Assembly (NCBI RefSeq): GCF_013409345.1
Contig: NZ_JACCBB010000001.1
Coordinates: forward strand, 3,596,001-3,660,000
Length of the DNA: 64,000 nucleotides
Direction of reading: 5' to 3'
Source of the DNA: Kineococcus aurantiacus
Lineage (GTDB): Bacteria; Actinomycetota; Actinomycetes; Actinomycetales; Kineococcaceae
A model generated the notes under the pieces. It had not been told where the DNA came from, ran no database searches, and was given only the letters and a program-made list of their open reading frames with translations. The stretch's first letter is position 1; every line of letters begins with the position of its first letter. Shown piece after piece: positions 33,465-41,331 of this stretch. Position numbers and translations under genes: made by a program.

Positions 33465-34642
33465 CCGTCCTGACGGGACGGGCCCCGACCGGCGAGGTCC
33501 TGCGGCTGCCCACGGCCGACGGCGTCGTCGAGCACGCCGTCCGCGAACCCGTCGCGTGGGAGGTCCCGGCCGGGCCCGCGAGCAGCCGCACCGCGTTCGC
33601 CGCCGCTCACGTCGTCCCGCGCGCCGGCGCCGAGAACGTCCCCGGCGCCCCGGCCGACCTCGACTGGGACGCCACCCTGGCGTTCCGGCACCGGCTGTGG
33701 TCGCTGGGGCTGGGGGTCGCCGAGGCCATGGACACCGCCCAGCGCGGCATGGGGCTGGACCCCGCCGCGACCACCGAGCTCGTGCGGCGCAGCGCCCGCG
33801 AGGCCGCCGCCGTCGGCGGGCGCATCGCCGCCGGGGTCGGGACCGACCAGCTCGCCCCCGGGACCCACCCGCTGCCGGTGGTCCGCGCCGCCTACGAGGA
33901 GCAGCTGGCGACCGTCGAGGACACCGGCGCCCAGCCGATCCTCATGGCCTCCCGGCACCTGGCCGCGTCCGCCACCGGGCCGGACGACTACCTCGCGCTG
34001 TACGCGGACCTGCTGTCCCAGGTGCGCCGGCCGGCCGTGCTGCACTGGCTGGGCGACGTCTTCGACCCCGCGCTGGCCGGGTACTGGGGGTCGCGCGACG
34101 TGGCCGCCGCCACCGACGTCTTCGTCGACCTCGTCCGCGCGAACGCCGCCCACGTCGACGGCGTGAAGGTGTCGCTGCTCGACGCCGACCACGAGAGGGG
34201 GCTGCGCCGGCGGCTGCCCGCGGGCGTCCGCCTCTACACCGGCGACGACTTCAACTACCCCGAGCTCATCGAGGGCGACGGGCAGTTCCACTCCGACGCC
34301 CTGCTCGGCATCTTCGCGGGCATCGCGAACGTCGCCGCGGCCGGCCTGGCCCGGCTCGACGCCGGGGACACCGCCGGGTTCCGGGCCGCCCTGGACCCCA
34401 CGGTCCCGCTGGCCCGGCACGTGTTCGGGGCCCCGACCCCGTACTACAAGGCGGGCATCGCGTTCCTCAACTGGCTCGACGGGCGGCAGCCCGGCTACGC
34501 CATGGTGGGCGGGCTGCACTCGGCGCGCAGCGCCGTGCACCAGGCCACGACGTTCCGGCTGGCCGACGAGGCGGGCGTCCTGACCGACCCCGTCGGGGCC
34601 ACCGCCCGGATGCGGCAGTACCTGGCCGTCCACGGGTTCTGA
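33461..34642 (+). CDS. DUF993 family protein (dihydrodipicolinate-synthase-like)
   Basis: A 393-residue protein. FRHRLWSLGLGVAEAMDTAQRGMGLD, YEEQLATVEDTGAQPILMASRHLA, and VDGVKVSLLDADHE with GVRLYTGDDFNYPELI are DUF993 landmarks. The family is a TIM-barrel related to dihydrodipicolinate synthase aldolases, with the lysine in GVKVSLLD the probable Schiff-base residue. Genes of this type in actinobacteria cluster with Gfo/Idh enzymes and sugar isomerases, as here, pointing to aldol cleavage of an oxidised sugar. GTG overlaps the upstream stop. No transporter gene is adjacent. Confidence 0.85.
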   Translation: MTVLTGRAPTGEVLRLPTADGVVEHAVREPVAWEVPAGPASSRTAFAAAHVVPRAGAENVPGAPADLDWDATLAFRHRLWSLGLGVAEAMDTAQRGMGLDPAATTELVRRSAREAAAVGGRIAAGVGTDQLAPGTHPLPVVRAAYEEQLATVEDTGAQPILMASRHLAASATGPDDYLALYADLLSQVRRPAVLHWLGDVFDPALAGYWGSRDVAAATDVFVDLVRANAAHVDGVKVSLLDADHERGLRRRLPAGVRLYTGDDFNYPELIEGDGQFHSDALLGIFAGIANVAAAGLARLDAGDTAGFRAALDPTVPLARHVFGAPTPYYKAGIAFLNWLDGRQPGYAMVGGLHSARSAVHQATTFRLADEAGVLTDPVGATARMRQYLAVHGF

Positions 34643-34696
34643 GCAGCGGCCCGCCCCCGCGTTCCCGTCCGGCCCCGTCCGGCCCCGGGCGGGGCC

Positions 34697-35788
34697 TCAG
34701 GCGGGACGGAGCTCGGCCCACAGCGAGCCGGCTCCGTCCCCCACCTGCAGGTCGGAGGCGACCGCGAGCTGCACGCCGCGCAGGTGGGCCATCCGCAGCG
34801 CCGCGGCCACCGCGTCGGCCTCGGCGGCCGAGCCGTCCACCGACAGCGTCGCCCACCCCCCGCCCGGCGGCAGGCGCAGCGTGACCTGCGCCGTGCCGCA
34901 GGCGTCCAGGACGGGCGCGAGGACCGTGCGCAGCTGGGCCGCGAACCCCGGCGGGCCGGCCGCCGCGGGCCCCCGGTCGTCGACGACGTCCACCGCGCAG
35001 CCCCGGTCCCGGGCCGTGCGCAGGGCCGCCCGGACCTTGTCGTCGAGCAGCTCCCGGGCGCGCAGGTCGTCGCGCAACCGGCGTTCCAGCGTCAGCGCCG
35101 CCCGCGACAGCAGCGGCCAGGCCGAGGCCTCCGGTCCCGAGGTGGTCACCCGGCGCAGCAGCGGGACGACGCTGTGCTCCAGGTCCTCGCGGCGCTGGCG
35201 GGCGCTGACCTCACGGGCCTCCGTCACCGCCCGGGCCGCGACCGCGCGGCCGGCGTCCGCCTCGAACCGGGCCACGTCCCGCGCCGTGCGGTCGAACAGC
35301 CACCGCACGCCCAGCGCCGCGCTGAACCACACCAGGGCGGGCTGGTTCAGGGCCGCGAAGGCGACCGCCCGGTTCGGCAGGTCCGAGGCCAGCAGGCACC
35401 CGCCGAGCACCGCGGCCGAGGCCAGCTCGGCGGCCAGGGCGGGAAGCCGGTGCCGGCGCATCACCAGCGCCGCGACGGCGATCTGCGTCAGCCCCGGCCA
35501 GTAGTCCGCGTACGTGCGCCACAGCGACTCGTCCAGGAACGGGGTGACCGCCAGCCCGCTCAGCGGCACGACCGCCGCCACCGCCACCGCGGCCGGCGTC
35601 GGCAGGTGCAGCGGGCGGCCCGTCAGGGGGCTCACCGCGTATGCGCTGACCACCAGCACCACGGCCAGCGCCGTCAGCGACAGCCACGGCGCCCGGTGCG
35701 CGTCCAGCGACAGCAGCGCCGACAGCGGGCCGTGCGAGAACAGCCACAGGACCGCGCCCACCAGGCACGCGCGCTGCACACCGCTCAC
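34697..35788 (-). CDS. Membrane protein with kinase-like C-terminal half (second gene after histidine kinase)
   Basis: A 363-residue protein, last gene of the response regulator/kinase operon and coupled to the kinase by GTGA. About six helices occupy 1-165. A helical linker follows (RFEADAGRAVAARAVTEAREVSARQRREDLEHSVVPLLRRV) that resembles the dimerisation helix of NarX-type kinases, with a His in LEHSVVPLL. The end (DKVRAALRTARDRGCAVDVVDD ... AQVTLRLPPGGGWATLSVDG) resembles an ATPase fold but lacks clear N, G1 and G2 boxes. It may be a decayed kinase or a sensory partner. Family not firmly recognised. Confidence 0.7.
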   Translation of the reverse strand: MSGVQRACLVGAVLWLFSHGPLSALLSLDAHRAPWLSLTALAVVLVVSAYAVSPLTGRPLHLPTPAAVAVAAVVPLSGLAVTPFLDESLWRTYADYWPGLTQIAVAALVMRRHRLPALAAELASAAVLGGCLLASDLPNRAVAFAALNQPALVWFSAALGVRWLFDRTARDVARFEADAGRAVAARAVTEAREVSARQRREDLEHSVVPLLRRVTTSGPEASAWPLLSRAALTLERRLRDDLRARELLDDKVRAALRTARDRGCAVDVVDDRGPAAAGPPGFAAQLRTVLAPVLDACGTAQVTLRLPPGGGWATLSVDGSAAEADAVAAALRMAHLRGVQLAVASDLQVGDGAGSLWAELRPA

Positions 35789-36942
35789 GCCGCGCCGCCC
35801 GCGAACGGGACGCTGAGCAGCACCACGGTCCCCACCCCGGGCGCCGAGCGCACCAGGGCCCGGCCCCCCACCAGGTCGGCGCGGCGGCGCACCGAGACCA
35901 CCAGGCCCAGCCGGGGGGTGGCCGAGGCGGGGTCGAAGCCGCGGCCGTCGTCGCGCACCTCCACCAGCAGCCGGTCCCCGGTGGCGCGCACCCGCACCCG
36001 CACCGCCGGGGGCACCCCGCCGGTGCCGCCGTGGCGCACCGCGTTCCGGCACGCCTCGGCGGTGGCGGCCACGAGCGCGTCCGCCGCGTCGGGGTCCACC
36101 CGCACCTGCTGCGGGGCCGGCAGCGTCAGGACCGCCGCCGGGTGCTGCTCCAGGACCGCGTCGGTCAGCCGCGAGACCACGTCCGCCAGCGGCAGCGGTC
36201 CCCGCTCGGCGCCCGGGTCGCGCTCGACGCTGGCCAGCGCCCGCACCGCCGCGGCCCGCGCCCGGACCCGGTCGCCGTCGTCGCGGGCGTGCGCGGTCAG
36301 CGACAGGGACGCCAGCACGTCGTCGTGGACGATGCCGTCCCACCGGGAGTTCTCCAGCTCCACCGCCCGGGCCGCGGCGGCCTCCGCGGTCGCCCGCTCC
36401 GCCCCGCCGCGGGCCGTCTCCACCTGCCGCGCCGCCCCCCGCACCGCCAGCACCGCGACCGAGGCCGCGGTCGTGATGACCAGCAGCCCGATGGCCTCCT
36501 GCACGGCGACGTCCGCCGGTACCGTCCACACCCCCGACAGCTGCAGCGCCAGCCGCAGGCCCAGGTGCACCAGGGCCAGGGCCAGGGCGCCCAGCAGCGT
36601 GGGGGTCGCCACCGCCCCGGCCCCCACGGTGATGGGCGACAGGGCCAGCACCCACGGCACGTCGTCGTCGGGCCGGTGCCCCACCGCGGCCGGGTACGTC
36701 GCCAGCGCCACGTCGCCGACGACCACCAGCGCCCACGACAGGACCCACCAGCGGGAGCCCCGCACGGCCTGGACCAGCAGGAGGACGGCGACCGCGGCGT
36801 AGGCGACCAGGACCGTCGCCGACCACCACCCCGGCGCCTCGCCCCGACCGCCCGCCAGGTTGGCCGCCACGGTCGGGACGATCGAGACGATGGCCAGCAG
36901 CAGGACGAGGGCCAGCAGCCGCTGGACCCCGCCGCGCGTCAC
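35785..36942 (-). CDS. Sensor histidine kinase (NarX/LiaS type)
   Basis: A 385-residue kinase. Five or six helices fill 1-165; then a HisKA_3-type helix carries the phospho-acceptor His in RWDGIVHDDVLASLSL near 210. The ATPase domain has the N box in EACRNAVRHGG, G1 in EVRDDGRGFD and G2 in RLGLVVSVRRRADLVGG, so catalysis looks intact. There is no large extracytoplasmic loop, so it probably senses something in the membrane. The gene starts 12 bases after the response regulator stop, forming a cognate pair. Signal unknown. Confidence 0.9.
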   Translation of the reverse strand: MTRGGVQRLLALVLLLAIVSIVPTVAANLAGGRGEAPGWWSATVLVAYAAVAVLLLVQAVRGSRWWVLSWALVVVGDVALATYPAAVGHRPDDDVPWVLALSPITVGAGAVATPTLLGALALALVHLGLRLALQLSGVWTVPADVAVQEAIGLLVITTAASVAVLAVRGAARQVETARGGAERATAEAAAARAVELENSRWDGIVHDDVLASLSLTAHARDDGDRVRARAAAVRALASVERDPGAERGPLPLADVVSRLTDAVLEQHPAAVLTLPAPQQVRVDPDAADALVAATAEACRNAVRHGGTGGVPPAVRVRVRATGDRLLVEVRDDGRGFDPASATPRLGLVVSVRRRADLVGGRALVRSAPGVGTVVLLSVPFAGGAA

Positions 36943-36954
36943 CGGCCCGCCCGG

Positions 36955-37671
36955 TCAGCGGGCACGGCCGTCCGGGGTCGGCGGGGCCGACGGCATCGGG
37001 GCCAGCACCCCGTCCTCGACGGCGCGCCGGTACAGCTCCATGCGCGTGTAGGCGGGCCGGTCGACGGCGGCGTACTTGGCCCGGATCCGCTTGAGGTAGC
37101 TCTTGGCCGTCTCCAGCGTCACCCCCAGCCGCAGCGCGACCGACCGCGCGGGCATCCCGCCGGCGTACAGCTCCAGCACCCGGCGCTCCTGCGGGGACAG
37201 GTGGGAGGTGAGTGTCTCGTCGACCTGCAGGGCCGCGGCGGTCTCGGCCGAGGAGACGGTGTCGCCGTCGGCGACCGCGTGCAGCGCCTCGGCGACCGTG
37301 GCCACGGGGCGGTCCTTCAGCAGCACCCCCTGGGCACCGGCCTGCATGGCGGCCAGCGCCTCGGCGTGCTGGCGGCCCTCGGTGTAGACGAGCACCCGGG
37401 TGCCCGCCGCCAGCAGGTCGCCGACGTTCTGGGCCGGGGTGGACCCGTCGCCCAGGCGCAGGTCGAGCAGGACGACGTCGGGCGGGGTGGTCCCGGCGAT
37501 CCGGCGCAGCAGGTCCGGCACGGTGGGGGCGGTGGCGACGAAGACGGTGGACGGGTCCAGGCGGGACAGCTCCAGCTCCAGCCCCGACAGCAGCGCAGGG
37601 TGGTCGTCGACCGCCGCGATGCGCAGCGTCCCCGGCTCCGGTGCCGCGCCGGGCCCGGTGTTGGCAACCAC
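36955..37671 (-). CDS. NarL/LuxR-family response regulator
   Basis: A 238-residue regulator. The receiver domain begins LRIAAVDDHPALLSGLE with the acidic pocket in VDD, the phosphorylated Asp in VVLLDLRLGDG near 68, and Lys in LLKDRPV. The DNA-binding LuxR helix-turn-helix is LSPQERRVLELYAGGMPARSVALRLGVTLETAKSYLKRIRAKY. It is the first gene of the operon with two membrane proteins. GTG at 37671 follows a GGAGGGGG stretch. A CCCCC/GGGGG inverted repeat 73 bases upstream is a candidate self-regulation site. Confidence 0.93.
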   Translation of the reverse strand: MVANTGPGAAPEPGTLRIAAVDDHPALLSGLELELSRLDPSTVFVATAPTVPDLLRRIAGTTPPDVVLLDLRLGDGSTPAQNVGDLLAAGTRVLVYTEGRQHAEALAAMQAGAQGVLLKDRPVATVAEALHAVADGDTVSSAETAAALQVDETLTSHLSPQERRVLELYAGGMPARSVALRLGVTLETAKSYLKRIRAKYAAVDRPAYTRMELYRRAVEDGVLAPMPSAPPTPDGRAR

Positions 37672-37743
37672 GTGAAGACCCCCTCCTCGGGGGGACAGTA
37701 CCGGGACCGGGACCCGCGAGAAGGCCGAACCGGCGAAGTCGTA

Positions 37744-37757
37744 CCCCCTAAAGGGGG
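37744..37757. promoter_or_regulatory. CCCCCTAAAGGGGG inverted repeat, candidate response-regulator site
   Basis: A 5-bp G/C arm palindrome around TAAA, 73 bases upstream of the NarL-type regulator gene and preceded by TA. Inverted repeats of this size are typical targets of dimeric LuxR-type regulators. Autoregulation is inference. Confidence 0.45.
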
Positions 37758-37857
37758 GCGGCGCGGCGGTGTCGGTGCGCCCGGACCTCTGACAGGATCG
37801 TCGCAGGCACCCCGCCGGGGGGACGGGTTGCCACGCGAACGCCGGGGGGCGAACGCA

Positions 37858-37899
37858 GCAGGGAGGGGGCGGAGCCAGGTGGCTCCGCCCCCTCCCTGC
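37858..37899 (-). terminator. Terminator of msrA
   Basis: A perfect 19-bp stem (37858-37876 with 37881-37899; arm begins GCAGGGAGGGGG) with a 4-base loop lies directly after the msrA stop on the minus strand. Confidence 0.88.
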
Positions 37900-37907
37900 G
37901 TCGAGGC

Positions 37908-38576
37908 TCAGTCCTTCGCGACCAGACCGATCTGGCAGGTCAGGCCGTTGGGGCCGTGGTTGCAGTACCCGTTGGGGACCTTCTGCAGGTACTGCTGGTG
38001 GTAGTCCTCGGCGTACCAGAACCGGCCGGCCTCGCTCGCGGGACGGATCTCCGTCGTGATGCGGCCGTGGCCGTGCTCGGTCAGCTCGCGCTGGAACGTC
38101 TCGCGCGTGCGCTGGGCCGCCTCGAACTGCTCGTCGGTCGTCGTGTAGACCGCCGAGCGGTACTCGGTGCCGCGGTCGTTGCCCTGCCGGTAGCCCTGCG
38201 TCGGGTCGTGGTTCTCCCAGAAGACCTTCAGCAGCTGCTCCGCGCTGGTCACGGACGGGTCGTACGCCACCAGCACCGTCTCGGCGTGGCCCGTGCGGCC
38301 CGTCACCGACTCCTCGTACGTCGGGTTCGGGGTGAACCCGCCCTGGTAGCCGGCCGCCGTCGTCACGACCCCCGGCTGCTGCCAGAAGATGCGCTCAGCG
38401 CCCCAGAAGCAGCCCATGCCGAAGGAGATGACCTCGGTGCCCTCGGGCCAGGGGCCCTCCAGCGGGGTGCCGAGCACGGTGTGCGTCGCCGGGACCTCGA
38501 AGCGGCGCTCCTGCGAGCCCCGCAGCGCGTCCTCCGCGGTGACCATGGTCGTCTTGAACGGGTTGCCGAACAGCAT
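37908..38576 (-). CDS. msrA: Peptide methionine-(S)-S-oxide reductase MsrA
   Basis: A 222-residue enzyme that repairs oxidised methionine using thioredoxin. The catalytic motif [13 protein letters not shown] lies near residues 53-65 with its nucleophilic Cys; [30 protein letters not shown] and YRSAVY are the other conserved blocks. A resolving Cys is probably in [15 protein letters not shown] at the end. The extra ~45 N-terminal residues are typical of actinobacterial forms. ATG at 38576 has an AAGGGAG site. It is monocistronic, between two terminators or promoters. Confidence 0.96.
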   Translation of the reverse strand: MLFGNPFKTTMVTAEDALRGSQERRFEVPATHTVLGTPLEGPWPEGTEVISFGMGCFWGAERIFWQQPGVVTTAAGYQGGFTPNPTYEESVTGRTGHAETVLVAYDPSVTSAEQLLKVFWENHDPTQGYRQGNDRGTEYRSAVYTTTDEQFEAAQRTRETFQRELTEHGHGRITTEIRPASEAGRFWYAEDYHQQYLQKVPNGYCNHGPNGLTCQIGLVAKD

Positions 38577-38625
38577 CCATCGCTCCCTTCAGCGGTGTCG
38601 TGGAGAACAACAGCGCAGCGGTGTC

Positions 38626-38631
38626 TAGCCT
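38626..38631 (+). promoter_or_regulatory. -10 box of cystathionine gamma-synthase gene (leaderless type)
   Basis: TAGCCT with 6 bases to the GTG start at 38638; no ribosome site in between. Confidence 0.45.
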
Positions 38632-38637
38632 TCCCGT

Positions 38638-39819
38638 GTGACTTCCGACCAGATCCCCGGCTTCTCGACCCGCGCGATCCACGCCGGCCAGGAGGCGGAC
38701 CCCGCCACCGGCGCCGTCGTGACCCCGATCTACCAGGTCTCCACCTACAAGCAGGACGGCGTCGGCGCGCTGCGGACGGGGCTGGGCACCGGCTACGAGT
38801 ACTCCCGCTCGGGCAACCCCACCCGCACGTCCCTGGAGACCCAGCTCGCGGCCCTGGAGCAGGGCGCGGCCGGGTTCGCGTTCGCCTCCGGCCTGGCCGC
38901 CGAGGACGGGATCCTGCGGGCGCTGTGCCGCCCCGGCGACCACGTCGTCATCCCGAACGACGCCTACGGCGGGACCTACCGGCTGGTGAAGAAGGTCGCC
39001 GAGCCGTGGGGCGTCGAGCACAGCCCCGTGGACCTGGCCGACCTGGACGCCGTGCGCGACGCGGTCCAGCCCGGCCGCACCCGGCTGGTGTGGCTGGAGA
39101 CCCCCACCAACCCGCTGCTGACGGTGGGCGACATCGCGGCCATCGCCGAGATCGCGCACGCCGCCGGCGCGCTGCTCGTCGTCGACAACACCTTCGCCAC
39201 GCCGTACCTGCAGACCCCGCTGACCCTGGGCGCGGACCTCGTCGTGCACTCCACGACGAAGTACGCCGGCGGGCACTCCGACGTCGTCGGCGGCGCCGTC
39301 GTCGTGCGCGACGGCGACGACGGCCGCGGGAACTCCCTGGCCGAGCGGATCGCGTTCCACCAGAACGCGATGGGCGCGGTCCCCGGGCCGTTCGACTCCT
39401 GGCTGGTCCAGCGCGGCCTGAAGACCCTCGCGGTGCGGATGGAACGGCACTGCGACAACGCCGAGCGCGTCGTGGAGTTCCTCCAGTCGCACCCGCGCGT
39501 GACGAGGATCCTCTACCCGGGCCTGCCCGAGCACCGCAACCACGACGTCGCCGCGAAGCAGATGAAGCGCTTCGGGGGGATGATCTCGTTCCGCACGGCC
39601 TCGGTCGAGGACGCGCTCGCGGTCTGCGGGGCGACCGAGCTGTTCACCCTGGGGGAGTCCCTCGGCGGGGTGGAGTCCCTCGTCGAGCACCCCGGGAAGA
39701 TGACGCACGCCTCCGTCGCGGGGTCGCTGCTGGAGGTCCCCGACGACCTCGTCCGGCTGTCGGTCGGCATCGAGGACGCCGACGACCTCGTCGCCGACCT
39801 CGCGCAGGCGCTGGGCTGA
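38638..39819 (+). CDS. metB: Cystathionine gamma-synthase
   Basis: A 393-residue PLP enzyme of the Cys/Met metabolism family. It makes cystathionine from an O-acylhomoserine and cysteine, or in actinobacteria also cleaves cystathionine (gamma-lyase activity). Landmarks are FSTRAIHAGQEADPATGAV, EYSRSGNPTRTSLE, DNTFATPYLQTPL and the PLP lysine in HSTTKYAGGHSDVVGG. VESLVEHPGKMTH near the end is also conserved. The GTG start follows a TAGCCT box by 6 bases. In mycobacteria the same gene lies near cbs; here about 10 kb of other genes separate them. Synthase versus lyase cannot be settled from sequence. Confidence 0.93.
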   Translation: MTSDQIPGFSTRAIHAGQEADPATGAVVTPIYQVSTYKQDGVGALRTGLGTGYEYSRSGNPTRTSLETQLAALEQGAAGFAFASGLAAEDGILRALCRPGDHVVIPNDAYGGTYRLVKKVAEPWGVEHSPVDLADLDAVRDAVQPGRTRLVWLETPTNPLLTVGDIAAIAEIAHAAGALLVVDNTFATPYLQTPLTLGADLVVHSTTKYAGGHSDVVGGAVVVRDGDDGRGNSLAERIAFHQNAMGAVPGPFDSWLVQRGLKTLAVRMERHCDNAERVVEFLQSHPRVTRILYPGLPEHRNHDVAAKQMKRFGGMISFRTASVEDALAVCGATELFTLGESLGGVESLVEHPGKMTHASVAGSLLEVPDDLVRLSVGIEDADDLVADLAQALG

Positions 39820-39847
39820 GACCGCCGGGAGCGCTCGGCCACCGTCG

Positions 39848-39920
39848 TGCTCGGTCACCGGGGGAGGCCCTCGGTGATCGAGCACTCCGGTGATCGAGCA
39901 CTCCGGTGATCGAGCACTGC
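39848..39920. repeat. Tandem 16-bp repeats GGTGATCGAGCACTCC with inverted copy
   Basis: Three direct copies of GGTGATCGAGCACTCC (39873-39888, 39889-39904, 39905-39920, the last with one change) follow an inverted, slightly different copy GTGCTCGGTCACCG (39848-39861). The inverted and direct copies can fold into a hairpin after the metB stop, so the cluster may act as its terminator. The same unit recurs at 41.2-41.3 kb. Confidence 0.85.
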
Positions 39921-39999
39921 CGCGCCTCCTCACGACCGCCCCGCCGGGCGCCGCGGAACCACGTGGCGGGGACGGGCCCGGGCGTGCCAGCGTGCCCGG

Positions 40000-41265
40000 G
40001 TGAGCAGCGCCGCCCGGGTCGTCGAGGTCGTCCTGCCCCGGCGGCTGGGCCCGGGGTTCCGCTGGCTCATCGCCTCCAGCTGGGCGGCCAACCTCGGTGA
40101 CGGCCTGGCCCTGGCCGCCGGGCCGCTGCTGGTCACCTCCCTGACGCGCGAGGCGTTCCCCGTCGCGCTGGCCGCGCTGGCGGCGTGGCTGCCGCCGCTG
40201 CTGTTCGGGCTCAGCGCCGGCGTGGTCTCCGACCGGCTGGACCGACGCCTCGTCGTCGTCACCGTCGACGTCGTGCGGGCCGTCCTGCTGCTGGCGCTGG
40301 CGGGGCTGGTCGCGGGCGGGCGCGCGACGGTGCCCCTCGTCCTGGGCGCGCTGTTCCTGCTGGCCACAGCGGAGGTCTTCGCCGACAACACCGCGAGCAC
40401 GCTGCTGCCGGCGCTGGTGGCCCGCGACGACCTGGCCGTGGCCAACGCGCGCGTCCAGACGGGGTTCGTGACGGTGAACCAGCTGGCCGGCCCCCCGCTG
40501 GGCGCGGCGCTGTTCACGGCCGGGGCGGCGACGCCGTTCGCGGCGCAGGCCGGGTTGTGCGCGCTGGCGGCCGTGTTCGTCGGCCGGTTGCGGCTGCCGC
40601 CCCGGGCGGCGCGCCCGGCCACCCACCCGTGGCACGACGTCGTCGAGGGGGTCCGCTGGACGGCGCACCACCCGGCCGTCCGGACCCTCGTCGTGACGAT
40701 CTTCACCTTCAACGTCACGTTCGGCGCGGCCTGGTCGGTGCTGGTCCTGTACTCCACGCAGCGGCTCGGCCTGGGCCCGGTCGGCTACGGCCTGGTGACG
40801 ACGGCCGGCGCGGTCGGCGGGGTGGCGGGGACGCTGTCGTACGGGTGGATCGTCCGGCGCGTCTCCCTCGGCGACCTCATGCGCGTCGGGCTGGTCGTGG
40901 AGACCCTCACCCACCTCGCGCTGGCGCTGGCCCGGTCGGCGTGGGTGGCCCTGCCGGTGTTCGTCGTGTTCGGCGCGCACGCGTTCGTGTGGGGCACGAC
41001 GTCGCTCACCGTCCGCCAGCGCGCCGTTCCCGAGGGCCTGCAGGGCCGGGTGACGGCGGTGAACACCGTGGGGACGTTCGGCGGCCTCGCGCTGGGCAGC
41101 GGGGTCGGGGGTGCCCTGGCGCAGCACCTGGGCGTGACGGCGCCGTTCTGGTTCGCCTTCGCGGGTTCGGCGGTGCTGGTCGTGCTGCTGTGGCGGGCGC
41201 TGCGCCACGTCGCGCACGCCGACGAGAACCCCGACGCGGAAGTGCTCGATCACGGAAGTGCTTGA
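40000..41265 (+). CDS. MFS transporter (EntS/MFS_3-like exporter)
   Basis: A 421-residue protein with about 11-12 membrane helices. The loop motif between helices 2 and 3 is VVSDRLDRRLVVV, and FRWLIASSWAANLGDGLALAAGPLL begins the protein, both as in MFS_3/EntS-type drug or siderophore exporters. Repeats of the GGTGATCGAGCACTTC family lie on both sides, and the last codons (EVLDHGSA) are encoded by the downstream repeat itself. This suggests the repeat spread into or replaced the original end of the gene. GTG at 40000 has no strong ribosome site. Substrate unknown. Confidence 0.85.
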   Translation: MSSAARVVEVVLPRRLGPGFRWLIASSWAANLGDGLALAAGPLLVTSLTREAFPVALAALAAWLPPLLFGLSAGVVSDRLDRRLVVVTVDVVRAVLLLALAGLVAGGRATVPLVLGALFLLATAEVFADNTASTLLPALVARDDLAVANARVQTGFVTVNQLAGPPLGAALFTAGAATPFAAQAGLCALAAVFVGRLRLPPRAARPATHPWHDVVEGVRWTAHHPAVRTLVVTIFTFNVTFGAAWSVLVLYSTQRLGLGPVGYGLVTTAGAVGGVAGTLSYGWIVRRVSLGDLMRVGLVVETLTHLALALARSAWVALPVFVVFGAHAFVWGTTSLTVRQRAVPEGLQGRVTAVNTVGTFGGLALGSGVGGALAQHLGVTAPFWFAFAGSAVLVVLLWRALRHVAHADENPDAEVLDHGSA

Positions 41266-41311
41266 TCACCGCGGGGGGCGGTGATCAAGCACTTCGGTGA
41301 TCGAGCAGGGC
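41239..41311. repeat. 16-bp repeat cluster forming an 18-bp hairpin after the MFS gene
   Basis: Four copies of the GTGATCxAGCACTTC unit, two in each orientation, cover this stretch. The inner pair forms a perfect 18-bp stem (41255-41272 with 41278-41295) around GGGGG. It overlaps the stop codon of the MFS gene at 41263-41265 and lies between it and the convergent VWA gene, so it is a likely bidirectional terminator. Confidence 0.88.
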
Positions 41312-41331
41312 AGAGATCGAGTCGCGACGGG

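Noticed and set aside
39848-39920. CRISPR-like repeat array
   Set aside because: The copies are directly adjacent, only 16 bases long, without spacers and no cas genes are nearby.
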